Source: Triatoma infestans (taxonomy: Eukaryota; Arthropoda; Insecta; Hemiptera; Reduviidae). Taken from it: 64,000 nt of DNA. The translations under genes were made by a program, and so were the position numbers. The stretch spans positions 111,047 to 175,046 of the forward strand of contig JAAEAF010001558.1 in assembly GCA_011037195.1 (NCBI GenBank), written 5' to 3'. The notes beneath the pieces are model-generated. The model saw nothing but the letters and a program-made list of their open reading frames with translations. It made no database searches and was not told the origin of the DNA. Every line of letters begins with the position of its first letter. Within the stretch, counting starts at the first letter, position 1. This document shows, piece after piece, positions 1-10,379 of the stretch.

Positions 1-67
1 CCTTATCTCGCTGTTCCTCGGCTTCTCTCATCTGCAATTCCACGCAGATTTTCTTCAATAATCAAGT

Positions 68-240
68 TCAGGCACACATATAATCTTTGCGCTTGTTTTT
101 ATTTATTAGTATCCAGGTATCACAGCCATATAGCAGGATGCTTTCAATTACCGCCTTGTAAATTTGCTTTTTTCTGTCGATTGTTATTTGAGGAATCCAC
201 AGTACCGAATTGAGCATACGAATAGGCCCTTCGATCACTC
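68..240 (-). pseudogene. LINE reverse transcriptase, C-terminal fragment
   Basis: Read on the minus strand this gives a short open stretch with the block IYKAVIESILLYGCDTW, which is the characteristic segment just after the polymerase domain of many insect non-LTR retrotransposons (the 'LLYGxETW' block). It is preceded by LNSVLWIPQITIDRKK, the region that usually follows the thumb. A stop follows at 68-70. The catalytic palm is absent, so this is a small 5'- and 3'-truncated relic with no function. The clade cannot be fixed from so little sequence. Confidence 0.7.
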
Positions 241-1014
241 TGGATCCTATTTTTTTTTTTGTTTAATTCAGTGTAACATGTATAAATGTCTGTATTTTTG
301 ACAGTAGATACGTCCTAATGAAGATCGGAACCATTTCTGAAACGTTTAGATAAAACTAAGAATCATCTATTATATTGTTTCTGCCTGTTTTGTGCCTTGT
401 CTTTATTTTGTATTCTTTTATAAGAAAGAGATTGTTTGTTTTTGTTACTTACTGAACTCCTGCTTTTATAAGATTTGTAATTTTAAAAAAAGCAAAAAAT
501 AAATATAATAATATAAAACTAAGAAGACCCTTACTTTTTATTAACATTCCCAATTATATTCAATAAACCTGACACTTCACATATTAGGCCCATCAATTAT
601 TTTTTATTAATTAAAATTATTCTTATTCAACAACATCTTTACAAAGAAATAGCTTCAGGATATAAACATTTCAAAATCTTTTATTACATCACATTTTTAT
701 GACTGCAATCACTAAAAAGATATTATTTATCTTTCAAGAATGTTGGACATAAAAGATTTATTACATTCAAGAAAGATAAATGTAACCATAAAGTTTTCTA
801 GTTAAGTTTCCAGACAATTTATCTTTGGTTGAAGAAAGTTATTTTTGAATGAGATTAACTACTATCATTTGTATTTACAATAGTTTATTTTATTAAGAAT
901 GAATATATATATGTAACATGTTTAAATATTTTAAAAGTGCTTTAAGATATTGTATTCCGATCGATTCAGATTTTTATGAAACTGAATTTTTAATCTATCC
1001 TGAGGATCTTCCTT
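241..1014. other. AT-rich stretch, nothing recognised
   Basis: Very AT-rich sequence with homopolymer runs. I see no coding stretch, repeat boundary or RNA gene. Confidence 0.5.
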
Positions 1015-1440
1015 GTGAATGGCAAAAATGTTTTTTAGCGGATGTTCTATGAATATGCTGGTTTGTGAGTACCTACATGTGTGTGTGTGTGGGGGGGGGG
1101 GGAAATATGTCAAAAAAGGAAAGGTAAAGGAACCTCAAGATTAATATTCCGTTTAAATCCAAGGCACCGATTCATAATCGCAACCGAAGGAAGGATTTGA
1201 AAACTACTTTCTGGGCAACTGTTTTTTTTGGGGGAGGGAGAGGAGGTTTCCGGATGGGACGTTATCTTCAGGTTTCCCATCTCTTTCAAAAACTTTACAA
1301 TTCTTTTCATCTTATAATAAAGTGAATTATTAAAACTAAAAATACAATTCTAAAGTTTTAAGAAAATCAGTTTATTGTAAGAGTGTGATTTTTCCAGAAA
1401 GTATTTTCCATTTATTTTGCGAATTTTTCCAGAAAAATCT
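1015..1440 (+). repeat. Family A dispersed repeat, degraded copy
   Basis: Contains degenerate versions of family A phrases in plus orientation, such as the 'cctcaagattaatattccgttta' region near 1130-1160. Ends are not definable. It includes a (GT)n tract running into twelve G residues at 1079-1102, the place where other copies carry a (GT)n microsatellite. Confidence 0.5.
1079..1102. repeat. GT/G simple repeat
   Basis: Six GT units followed by a run of twelve G. Confidence 0.9.
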
Positions 1441-1689
1441 GATATTAGAGTGGTTTTGAAGGAGCCTGAGAACTAAGTATTCCCGCTCTATAGCGACTTA
1501 TCAGTACATACAACATTACAACACCTGGTGGGAGTTGAGGGAACTAAATATTTTGTAAAAATTCCAGTTAACAAAAAAAGATACAATCAATCAGCTGTCA
1601 CAAATAGAAAGTCGTGTGGAATGTTTCAAAATAGATTTTATAGTTTTGTTCCCAATTGTATCGATATTTGCTCCATCGATTTAGTTTAA

Positions 1690-1860
1690 ACTTGCCACAC
1701 AAATAGATACTTATAAACGCCTATCACTTTTTTTTTTTAACTATCACGTTTTCTCTAGGAAGACTGATTTTATGGTGTTTCTGGGGATATAATTTTAGCC
1801 CCCCCCCTCCCGATTACCAACTCAATAATCTACGGTTCTGCTACTTTTATAATACGCATC
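1690..1860 (+). repeat. Family A fragment (central part)
   Basis: Shows the central phrases of family A: 'cctatcactttt', then a 'gattttatggtgttt' block, a C-rich run, and 'ctacggttctgctac'. Confidence 0.5.
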
Positions 1861-1929
1861 ATGGTCAAGTAGGCATTTAGCAAACATTTTTAACCTTGAA
1901 GAAATTGTTTTCAGTTAGACCCATATTTT

Positions 1930-2026
1930 TTTTGCTAAAGAAGTATTGCTATGGAGTATGGTGTCCAATTTTTGAAAGTGAATTTTCGCCGGAAACACAT
2001 GTTCTGAGGTCCTCTGAATATGAAAA
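1930..2026 (+). repeat. Family A fragment (hairpin-end side)
   Basis: Carries the start-side phrases 'gaattttcgccggaaacac' and 'ttctgaggtcctctgaat' in plus orientation. It is directly followed by a copy in the opposite orientation. Confidence 0.6.
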
Positions 2027-2867
2027 AAATCTGGTGTGAAACACTCACACAACTTTCTCTTAATCCTGTTCTCAAAATTATAATTGACAAATGTTATAGT
2101 TTGTGTACAAATATAACGAAATTCGTCGAAAACTGAAAAAGCTGTTCAGTAAAAGCGCACTTCCGGCTTACTAATTTTCTTAAAACTTGGAATTTTGGCC
2201 ATCTGTTTATTTCTAATTAATTTTGTTTGGATGATAGAATTGTATAATCAACTATGATACCACTTTAGGGGAAGCTGCAACCCCACCCCTCCCCTAAAAC
2301 TGCCCTTACATGAATTTTTCCAGAGAAATGTCTTAAATAAAAGATGTAGATCTTTGCATTTTTATTTTGTATACGAAGTTTCAAGAAAATCGTCGGAGCC
2401 ATTTTTGAGAAAATCGCGAAAAAATGAAAGAATCATTTAGTAAAGTGTCAAAACAAACGCACTTCCGGTTATCTGATTTTTTCAAACTCGGAATTTCAAC
2501 AACATATTTAATTCTAATTAACATTATTTAGATGACAGAATTGTCTAATAAACTGAAATAGCAGTTAAGATGAAAACCTAACCCCATCCCTCCCCCAGAA
2601 GTGCACTCTTAAATGAATTTTCCTGGAGAAATGTTTCAAATAAAGTTGTAGCTCTTTGTATGTGTAGTTGGTATACCAAGTTTAAAGAAAATCGTCGTAG
2701 CAATGTTTGAGAAAATCGCAAAAACGTAAAAAAAACAACTAGTAAAGTGGTACTTCCGGTTGATGAATATTGACACATAACGCACCATCAGATCTCATGG
2801 TTATACCTAAACGTACTATCAAGTTTGAACTTTCTACGATTTTTCGTTTTTGAACTATGCTGTTCAC

Positions 2868-2900
<33 letters not shown>

Positions 2901-3035
2901 GACAGACCATTTCCTAAAAACCACTGTTTTGGACTCAGGGGACCTCAAAACGGATATTTCCGGTGAAAACTCAATATCGAAAATTTAACACGATTACAAT
3001 ACTTCCTCTTACTACGAGTAAGGAAAGTAAAAATG
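2027..3035 (-). repeat. Family A dispersed repeat, near full-length
   Basis: Begins (plus view) with the terminal motif CTGGTGTGAAACACTCACAC followed by an 'aactttctctta' block, and ends at 3000-3030 with 'cttcctcttactacgagtaaggaaag', an 11-bp-arm hairpin. In between are three CTTCCGGTT-type boxes (about 2160, 2460, 2750) and a (CA)n tract at 2877-2900. No coding potential. This copy gives a good picture of the whole roughly 1-kb unit. Confidence 0.8.
2877..2900. repeat. (CA)n microsatellite inside family A
   Basis: Alternating CA run at the position where most family A copies have one. Confidence 0.9.
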
Positions 3036-3196
3036 TTTTTAGCAAATGTGTACGTGTGTGTAGGTGAATAAAATAACAAAACAAATCTAAAAAAACAAAA
3101 CATCCCTCCGAAGTGCAAACTTACGATTTTTTTTTTTCAGTTTTATGCGGTTTTCTCGAAAATGGTTCCAACGATTTTCTTTAAACTTGTAAACAC

Positions 3197-3232
<36 letters not shown>

Positions 3233-3500
3233 CTAACATCTTTATTTTGAAACAATTTCCTTTCCTATGAAAACTGATATCTAAGGAGTTCTGGTTCAGA
3301 TTCAATGTAAAGTTTTCCTACAAAGTTTCCCACTCTTGCATAATGTACGGTTCTGTTAATAAATAATAATAAGTTGCAGCAGCAATGCCAGAATACCAAA
3401 TTAAAAAAAAAAATCAGTTTAACCGGAAATGCGACTTTACAGAATTTTCTGCAAATGCAAACTGCACAGTTATAAAACCAATCGCTTTAAATGGAAACAT
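3036..3500 (+). repeat. Family A dispersed repeat
   Basis: Plus-orientation copy with 'cgattttctttaaacttg' and 'accggaaatgcgactttac' phrases and a long (CA)n tract (3192-3231). Confidence 0.7.
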
Positions 3501-4226
3501 CCCCCCCCCCAACCGTAATTGTCACAGGGTCCTGTGAAATCTATAAGTAAGGTATTTTTTATAAAGAAGTTTTGTGGGAACTGCAGAGAGATGGCGTGCC
3601 ATACCATGATATTACATTAACGAATCTCTAACTGTAAAATATAATCCTCATTAACTATATTTATGTAATGTTCGGGGATAAATAAAGCTTTAGTAGAATT
3701 CCAAGTTTGTAAAAAATTCATCCATTCATAATTAGATTTGTAAGAAGAGTGGTGTGAGAGAGTCATGTCAGTGTTCCATTTATTTCTAAAGATTATCAAT
3801 TGCAGAATGCGGAATAATGATCGTGTACGAGTATGTGATGTGAACCGAGGATATATAAGTATCGCATGATTAAAGGAGCATAAGAGGACTAAATACACCT
3901 ACCTAATATAGGCAGCTATCGATACCATATTTGAAGTAGTTCAACACAATTTACAATAGAAAGAAAAAGAAAAGTACGGATAATTTACAAGTTTTTCACA
4001 TACATTCATGTCATGCATCATTCATAAACCTGAGAGTTGATTTACAGTCCAGCCGGTGCACTACCGGGGTGCTTCGTCAGTCTTCCCTTTACACTTCTGC
4101 GCTTAAATAATGCTGTTCATGTCTTTTCTTCTCTACAGTCATTACATTTTTTTTTTTTTTTTAACTTTTTTTTATTTGGATATTTGTTTTATATTTATCT
4201 TTATATGTTTATTTTTTTATACTTTA
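3501..4226. other. No recognised feature
   Basis: Contains a run of ten C near 3501-3510 and two pyrimidine-rich runs. The longest open frame (93 codons, minus) shows no recognisable motif. Confidence 0.4.
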
Positions 4227-4960
4227 CTAAGAGGCTCTATAGCTCAATGTGGGCCCTGGCCTTCTTGATAACTTTCCGCAAGATCTTTCTGTCGCTCGCC
4301 TTCTGTTTCCAATGTAGACACCAACACCTCTAATGTTCGGCGTCACATCATCGAGCAAATTTTTTCTAAGCCGCCCTCCCCGCCTTAAGCCACTGACGAA
4401 AATAAAAGCTTTTTCGGCATCCGCTCCTCCTGCATTCGCTGAATGTGCCCCACCCATTTGATGCGCCATACAAACTTTAGTGCGAGTCTCACTGATTGTC
4501 ATTTTAATTAATTTTATCAGTTTACTAGGGATTACAAAAAAGCTGCAGTGCGGAAATTACATTTCTCTAAATATACTTCCAAATGCTTGGCGGAAGTCAA
4601 TAAAGACTATATGCAAGTCTATATTTTGTATTTTTCAAGCACTTTTCAAGAATATGCCTCATGACAAATATTTGATCCGTAGTTCCTCGGCCATGCTGAA
4701 ATCCACATTGGTAATCGCCTAGTATATGTTCGTGTACGAGGCATTTAGCCTCGTCAATATTACATTAGAGGGTATTTTATAAGCCACACTTGAAAGAAAT
4801 ATTTTCCGTTAATTTTCACACTGATATTTATCGGGCATATAAGGCTCTTAATACCCCACTCTTCCGGCATGCGCTCGTTATTCCATATATTACACATTAA
4901 CGGATGCACTTTATTAATTAAGCTTCTCCACAGTTCTTGAAAAATTCAGCTGGATATTAA
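4227..4960 (-). pseudogene. LINE reverse transcriptase, internally deleted
   Basis: On the minus strand, starting near 4960, are RT blocks: PEEWGIKSLICPI (fingers), then CGFQHGRGTTDQIF and, after a frameshift, VFIDFRQAF (motif with the first catalytic region). The rest of the palm, including the usual YADD box, is missing. At about 4227-4500 the frame resumes with the element's C-terminal tail: a MGGAHSANA relic of the 'WxGHxxRM' box, RRGGRLRKNLLDDV, and RRRATERS. The order matches RTE-like/endonuclease-RT LINEs of insects. At least one frameshift and a large internal deletion make this a dead copy. Confidence 0.75.
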
Positions 4961-6374
4961 GCTTGGCTGAATTCCTGGAACCGACTGGACTCGATGCAGG
5001 AGTTGATTTAAATTATTCCTACCAGCATGAACGAATGAATGAAATCACTGAATCTACCAATTGAAACGCTTGGAAGTTCAGGCCGATTCCGCGGACTCGT
5101 TCGTTCCAAAGTCGGTGCTGCCTATAGTTGAATCAACACACGTATAACACAGTTAGCTTTCTATCTATATACATTTGTTTTTATCAATGTTGTACATTTT
5201 TTTTTTAACGTTCATCAGAAAAATAATATTAAAAAATTATAATAATCTTAAACAGTCATATAATAAATGAATGAAATACAGGGAGTTTTATTTTAAAGAA
5301 GAATATTTTCCAACGGACCTAAGTGGGGGGGGGGGGGGCTGAGCATTTTGTTTATTATATTTCATTTATTATTAAAATTTTTAGAGAGTTTGATTTTATT
5401 AATTTGTTGATTTTATTAATCCCATGTTTGATTTGCTGTCCCATATTAAATTATTCATACATTTGGAGTAGAAAGTATGACAATTAAAAAGCAGTAAAAA
5501 ACAAACATTCCTAATTCCCTTTATTGTTTTTACTGTGGATAAGAAATGTAATTTTATTACAAACTGATTGGAGTAATCACAAATTGAAATATTTAATGAA
5601 TGAAATTATGTTTGAACGAATGTAAAAGTAATTTTACCACCAAAAGATAAAAAATCCGGGAAGGAACAGTTGAACGAGTTTTTGGAATTGATTCCAATTC
5701 TGAAGCTGATCCAAAAGTAATAAATCCGAAATCCGAAGTCGGTTTTGCCCAATATGTTGACTTGACTTGATGGAAGAAATAATTATACCAAACTGAAATT
5801 ATCAATATAAGGGCAAAAAGAAAATATATATAAATACAGAAGTTGAAAGCGAATAATACCTAATTATATCTTACCTAATTAAATAATTTTATTATACCTG
5901 TCAACAAATTTTTATTTTCTGCTATGTGTTATTGTAATAATATTTTTTATCAAATGTAGTAGTTATACCAAATTAGGTGTTAAGGTAGTATACGTGCTTA
6001 GTGGTATATATATATATATATATATAATTTATATAATACTTATTTATTTTACCTGAACAGTTAGATTATCTCTGTGAACCACTGGAAAGTGCCGTTTAAA
6101 AAGAATAATATATATGTACAAAATACAAATCAAGATATCAAAATACAGAGCACACCTGGTATCTTTATCTTCAAGATACCGCTTTAAAGATACATATAAT
6201 GCCGTTATGTACTAATATTGTCTTTATTTCTTTTTTTTATTTTATTTATTTACTTTATCTTTTTTTGTTTATGTTTTGTAAGTACGTGTCTATGTTTGTG
6301 TTTGTTGAATAAAGAAATGTTAAGACTAGAGATTATTATAGCGCTCATAAATAAAAAAATAAAAAAAAACTAAT
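4961..6374. other. AT-rich stretch with simple repeats only
   Basis: Holds a G-run (5325-5338), a (TA)n run (about 6008-6027) and poly-T tracts. No gene seen. The part just above 4960 may be further decayed 5' LINE sequence but no motif supports this. Confidence 0.4.
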
Positions 6375-6890
6375 TTGAAACACTCATTGGGAATTGTCTG
6401 TATGTGTGTATGTTTGTGTCGAATAGGAAGTTCAACTTTATTGAATTTTTTCCCCCAGTTTTTCACGATTTTTTCGAAAACGATTCCAATAATTTTCTTA
6501 AAATTTCGTACACAATTTACTTACATAAATTCCTATTACTTTTAACTGTAACATTTTCCCAATAAAACTGTTGGGGGGGGGGGGCAGTGGCGTTCTTGCT
6601 TTCTTCTAAAGTGCCGCTTAAGTACAATGTATGATTCTACTTCCTACATAATGTTAATATACATTAGAAGAATTGTTAAAAGTTGTAATATAGCATTGTT
6701 TGAAAACGGTTAATCGAAATACAGCGTTGGTTTTTGAGGTTTTCGGAATTATCTCGATACCGGCTTTAGCGACTTCCTTTAAATTTGGAATACTAACTAC
6801 CCAGATATAAATGTATCTTTCTGGAAAATTTGGTTATAGGGTGTACTGAGGAATCTGCTATGTTAAATTTAATATGTTGTGTTTAATCAA
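6375..6890 (+). repeat. Family A dispersed repeat, degraded
   Basis: Phrases 'tttttcacgattttttcgaaaacg' and 'attttctt' plus a G-run and 'gattctacttcctacataatgttaatat' match the middle of family A in plus orientation. The start contains a degraded GT tract. Confidence 0.6.
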
Positions 6891-7026
6891 TACTATTGGC
6901 CCTCTCTTCTGGAATACAATGTTACTCACTTCTCCTGCCTGTGTGGGTAGGTTATTGTCCCCCCCCTCCCCAACGCATTATTTATTTTAGGAAAAATGTG
7001 TCAATTTTGAAGTTTAAAGAAAAGTT

Positions 7027-7257
7027 TTTTTTTAATTTAAGGCGCGTCAACATTTATGGTCATTGGCACCTGAAGGCTTCTCAGTGCACTGCCTGCCTCC
7101 GGACGGTGTTCTCTCGTTACAGACAACACTCTCCATCACCGGGCAGTGAGCTGTAGAGGCTCCTAGGAAGAAAAAATCTAAGGGTAACACAGCTGGACTC
7201 GAACCCGAGTCCTCCACGTGGGAATCCGTACGCTAACCTTTTAGCTATTCCCTTCCC
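7027..7257 (-). mobile_element. tRNA-derived SINE, full copy with target duplication
   Basis: A 231-bp element flanked by perfect 12-bp direct repeats TAAAGAAAAGTT (7015-7026 and 7258-7269). Read on the minus strand it starts with a tRNA-like head with box A (TAGCTAAAAGGTTAGCGTAC) and box B (GGGTTCGAGTCC), then a body ending GTTGACGCGCCTTAAATT and an A-rich tail. A second full copy lies at 14090-14312 and a truncated relative at 13205-13321. The polymerase III boxes and target duplication make a SINE the clear call. The LINE partner is unknown. Confidence 0.88.
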
Positions 7258-7279
7258 TAAAGAAAAGTTATCATTTTAT

Positions 7280-7396
7280 ATATAATTACATTATATATAT
7301 ATATATATATATACGATATATATATACGATATATACATACGATATATATATACGATATATACATACGATATATATATATACGATATATATATATTA
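7280..7396. repeat. Compound (TA)n / CGATATATAC microsatellite
   Basis: A (TA)n run followed by at least five interspersed ACGATATATA-type units alternating with ACATACGATA units. Open frames across it are artefacts of the repeat. Confidence 0.9.
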
Positions 7397-7884
7397 AACA
7401 AGAAGGAATAAAATGAATAAATTCGCACTTTTTAATTAATCTTTTCAAAACTTGATTTATCGATAAGTTAATCAATGTAATAGCAAGAAGGTTCATTCTC
7501 GTACAGGAATTTAAAGTTCATTGTTGTGTAAATCACGACAACATTGAAATTCTAGTGGTTCACTGGGCTGAAAACTTAGTAAGTGAGAGGGGCATTCTCT
7601 CGTTCATTACCGACATTGAGAGAACAACATCATTTCAACCTTTTGGGATAGAAATAAATTTTGATTTTAAGTAATAAGCGAACTGTTGGTTGGCAAAGGT
7701 TGGGAAAGTATTCTTTCTGAACATTTCAGAGCTTTGTTATCCTCCAGAAGGTTTTAAGTAAAAGTAGAGATAAAAGCTTTGTTAAATGTTAAATGCATTA
7801 ACGAACAATGGTTGAAAAGTTTTTTGCTTTTGCCTCGGCCAACCATCACTTTGCTTATTTCATTGACAACGGATCCAAACTTAA
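7397..7884. other. No recognised feature
   Basis: AT-rich, no motif or boundary recognised. Confidence 0.4.
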
Positions 7885-8095
7885 CTATTATCGTTGTTGT
7901 GGTGGTTGGTTCCGCAGAGCTGGAAAGCATCAGAGGCATTTTCCTTTTCAGAGTGTATCAACTGTATTTACTCTCTGCAAGTCAATGTTATTACACTGTT
8001 AAACAAAAACGTCCTGATGATGGGCGAACGCCCGAAACCGGTCCGATCATCACAAAAAGAAGCAGGCTATCACGGAAAATGTCTCTGATGTTAAC
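7885..8095. repeat. Partly palindromic element with hammerhead-like motif
   Basis: The left part (7890-7955) carries 'ggttggttccgcagagctgg' and CATCAGAGGCATTTTCC. The right part ends with GGAAAATGTCTCTGATG, its near-complement, at 8073-8090. The block 8011-8095 matches segments at 34060-34145 (same strand) and 33846-33930 (opposite strand), so this is a member of a dispersed family whose members carry the motif at 8014-8043. Confidence 0.65.
8014..8043 (+). ncRNA. Hammerhead-ribozyme-like motif
   Basis: CTGATGA (8014-8020), one T, a 4-bp stem GGGC/GCCC closed by GAAC, then GAAA (8034-8037) and the self-complementary ACCGGT followed by C. This is the order of the hammerhead core: CUGANGA, helix II, GAAA, helix III, cleavage after UH. 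The extra T before helix II departs from the consensus, and flanking helix I is poor here, so activity is doubtful. Confidence 0.45.
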
Positions 8096-8149
8096 TATTA
8101 TCACTTCTATATTAATCTTGATTTCATTTTATTTTATTTTTCACTTTCT

Positions 8150-9170
8150 CTTATTCCTCGTAAGCGGAAGTAATGGTGTCAAATTTTCAATATAGAATTT
8201 TCATCGGAAATATACGTTTTGAAGTCCCCTGAGTCCAAAAAGTGGTTTTTACCAAGTGATCTGTGTGTATGTGTTTATTTATTTATTTGTTTTTTGGTTT
8301 TATCTGTTTTTACAGTGTATGTGTTTATGGTATGTGAACTTCATAGCTCAAAAACGAAAAATTGCAGAAAGTTCAAACTTGATATTCCTTTGGGGTATGA
8401 CCATGGGATCCGATTGTACGTTATCTGTCAAAATTGCTCAACCGAAAGTACCACTTTACTGAATGGTTTTTTTGTCACTTTTTTACAATTTTCTCAAAAA
8501 TGGTTTCAACGATTTTCTTTAAAATTTGTACATCAACTATACATATAAAGATCTACAGTTTATATTTAAAACATTTCTCCGGGAAAATGCATTTAAGGGC
8601 ACTTTTGTGGGAGGGGTTGGATTAGGTTGTCCACTAAAGTGCTACTTTCTAAATAATATTCTATCATCGAAATAATATTAATTAGAATTAAATATGTTGT
8701 TGAAATTCCGAGTTTGAAGAGAATCAGATGACCGAAAGTGTCTTTTTACTAAAAAGTATTTTTCAATGTTCTGCTATTTTTCTAAAGCGCCTTTAACGAT
8801 TTTCTTTAAACTAAGTATGTGAACTACAAATATAAAGAGCTACAACTTTTATTTGAAATATTTCTCCGGGTAATGTCATTTAAGCGGGCTTTTAGGGGAA
8901 GGGTAGGGTTATGTTTGCCTCCAGTCCTATTTTAGTTGATTATACAATTGTACCATTAAAAAAAGTAATTAGAAATAAATAGATTGCCAAAATTCCGAGT
9001 TTCAAGAAAATTAGTGAACCTTTTTTGACTGGACAGTTTTTCAGTTTTTGTGATTTTCTCCATAAATACATCGACGAATTTCATTAAATTTCATATAATA
9101 GTTTGTCAATTACAATTTTGAAAACTGGAGTAAGAGAAAGTAGTGTGAGTGTTTCACACACGATTTTTTT
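8150..9170 (+). repeat. Family A dispersed repeat, near full-length
   Basis: Begins with the decayed hairpin end ('cttattcctcgtaagcgg') and ends at 9130-9170 with 'agtaagagaaagtagtgtg' and the GTGTTTCACAC motif. Contains a GT-rich tract near 8265-8335 and internal phrases shared with all other copies. Short open frames inside are not genes. Confidence 0.8.
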
Positions 9171-9470
9171 AAATTGGAAAGTCCTAGTATGGTAAGATAT
9201 CCTGCGCAACGCCATTTCAGTACAATATCTATTTCTATAGCCTAAAGGTATATTAATTGTATTGGCTAGAATTTCATGTTTAAAGAAAATCAGAATTCTG
9301 TCTTTATAGAATTGATTTTTGAGTTGTTTTTTTTTAATTTTCACACAAACTGTTGTTCCTCCGATTTTCTTTAAATTTTGAATGCCAACTTTTATGTAAC
9401 CACTTAACTTCACTAGTCTGAAGCTTCTAACATTTAAAATACAGCTATAAACAATTTACTTTAACTTATC
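9171..9470 (+). repeat. Family A fragment
   Basis: Continues with plus-orientation central phrases ('cgattttctttaaattttga'). Confidence 0.5.
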
Positions 9471-10010
9471 CTGTAAAGTCGCACTTCCGGCCGAACTTCG
9501 TGGTTCCGGTTGATTTTCTTCAAATTTGAAATTCTAGCAATGGTTTTAATCTATTAATGTTATATAAGTGGTAAAACCATATATTTTTCGAAATGGCATT
9601 TTATAGGGAAGCGTAACGTTACTATTCTCCCAGAACCTACCCTAAAATATCAGTTCTCCCGGGAAAATATTAAAAAAAAAAGTAATAGGGATTCATGTGC
9701 GCAAATAATAGAGGAAGTTAAAAGCAGATCGCGAAGAACTGAAAAAAAAAAAAAATCAGTCAAGTCACACTTCCGGTTAATGGATTTGCACGAAATCTGC
9801 GTATCTGATGGTGTGGCAGAACCTAAACGGAATACCAAGTTTGAGCTTCCTGCAAGTCTTTCTGTTTTGAGATATTTTGTTCACACACACAGGCCATTTG
9901 CTTAAGACATTTGTTTCTTACTCAGGGGACCTCAAAACGTATTTCCGGTGAAAACTCAATTTCGAAAATTTCCAAATTTGAAAAAAATTTCTCAGTTAGA
10001 ATTGTAATAA
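9471..10010 (-). repeat. Family A fragment
   Basis: Minus-orientation copy: two CACTTCCGG boxes (about 9480, 9770), 'ggaataccaagtttgagctt', a short CA tract near 9883 and 'cctcaaaacgtatttccgg'. The hairpin end is decayed. Confidence 0.7.
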
Positions 10011-10379
10011 TTGCAGTAAGAGGTAGACAGGATGTTTCTCTCTTGATTGTTTTTTGTGCTCGAGCTTTGATGTTCACATAGCAGACAACACATTTCAGAC
10101 ATACTTCACATTAAACAGATGCACGCACGTATATACCAGATATTTAGGGAAGGAAGTCTATGGTGGATAGGGCAGCAAACTAATTCCTAAAATCACTAAG
10201 AAATTTCAAAACATGCATTTCTGTTAAAAACTTCCTCACCAAAATTCGATCAAGGATGCAATCCTTTTATTTTTACAGGTGTAAGAGAAAACTATTAAAA
10301 ATGACTAAATAGTTTACCGAATATTTATATTTTACCTCAATTATATTTAAATCCAGCCTCTTTTAAGTATCATAAAACT

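Noticed and set aside
2739..2948. Cys/Val-rich small protein frames across 2.7-3.3 kb
   Set aside because: The CVCVCV runs are (CA)n microsatellites on the reverse strand within family A.
2027..3035. Family A as a Helitron
   Set aside because: There is a terminal hairpin, but no CTRR end and no consistent A/T target was seen; kept as unclassified.
4037..4333. 98-codon plus-strand frame, Phe/Leu-rich, membrane-like
   Set aside because: Generated by poly-T runs, and its end overlaps the antisense of a LINE tail.
7257..7496. 79-codon Tyr/Ile-rich frame
   Set aside because: Translation of the compound TA/CGATATATAC microsatellite.
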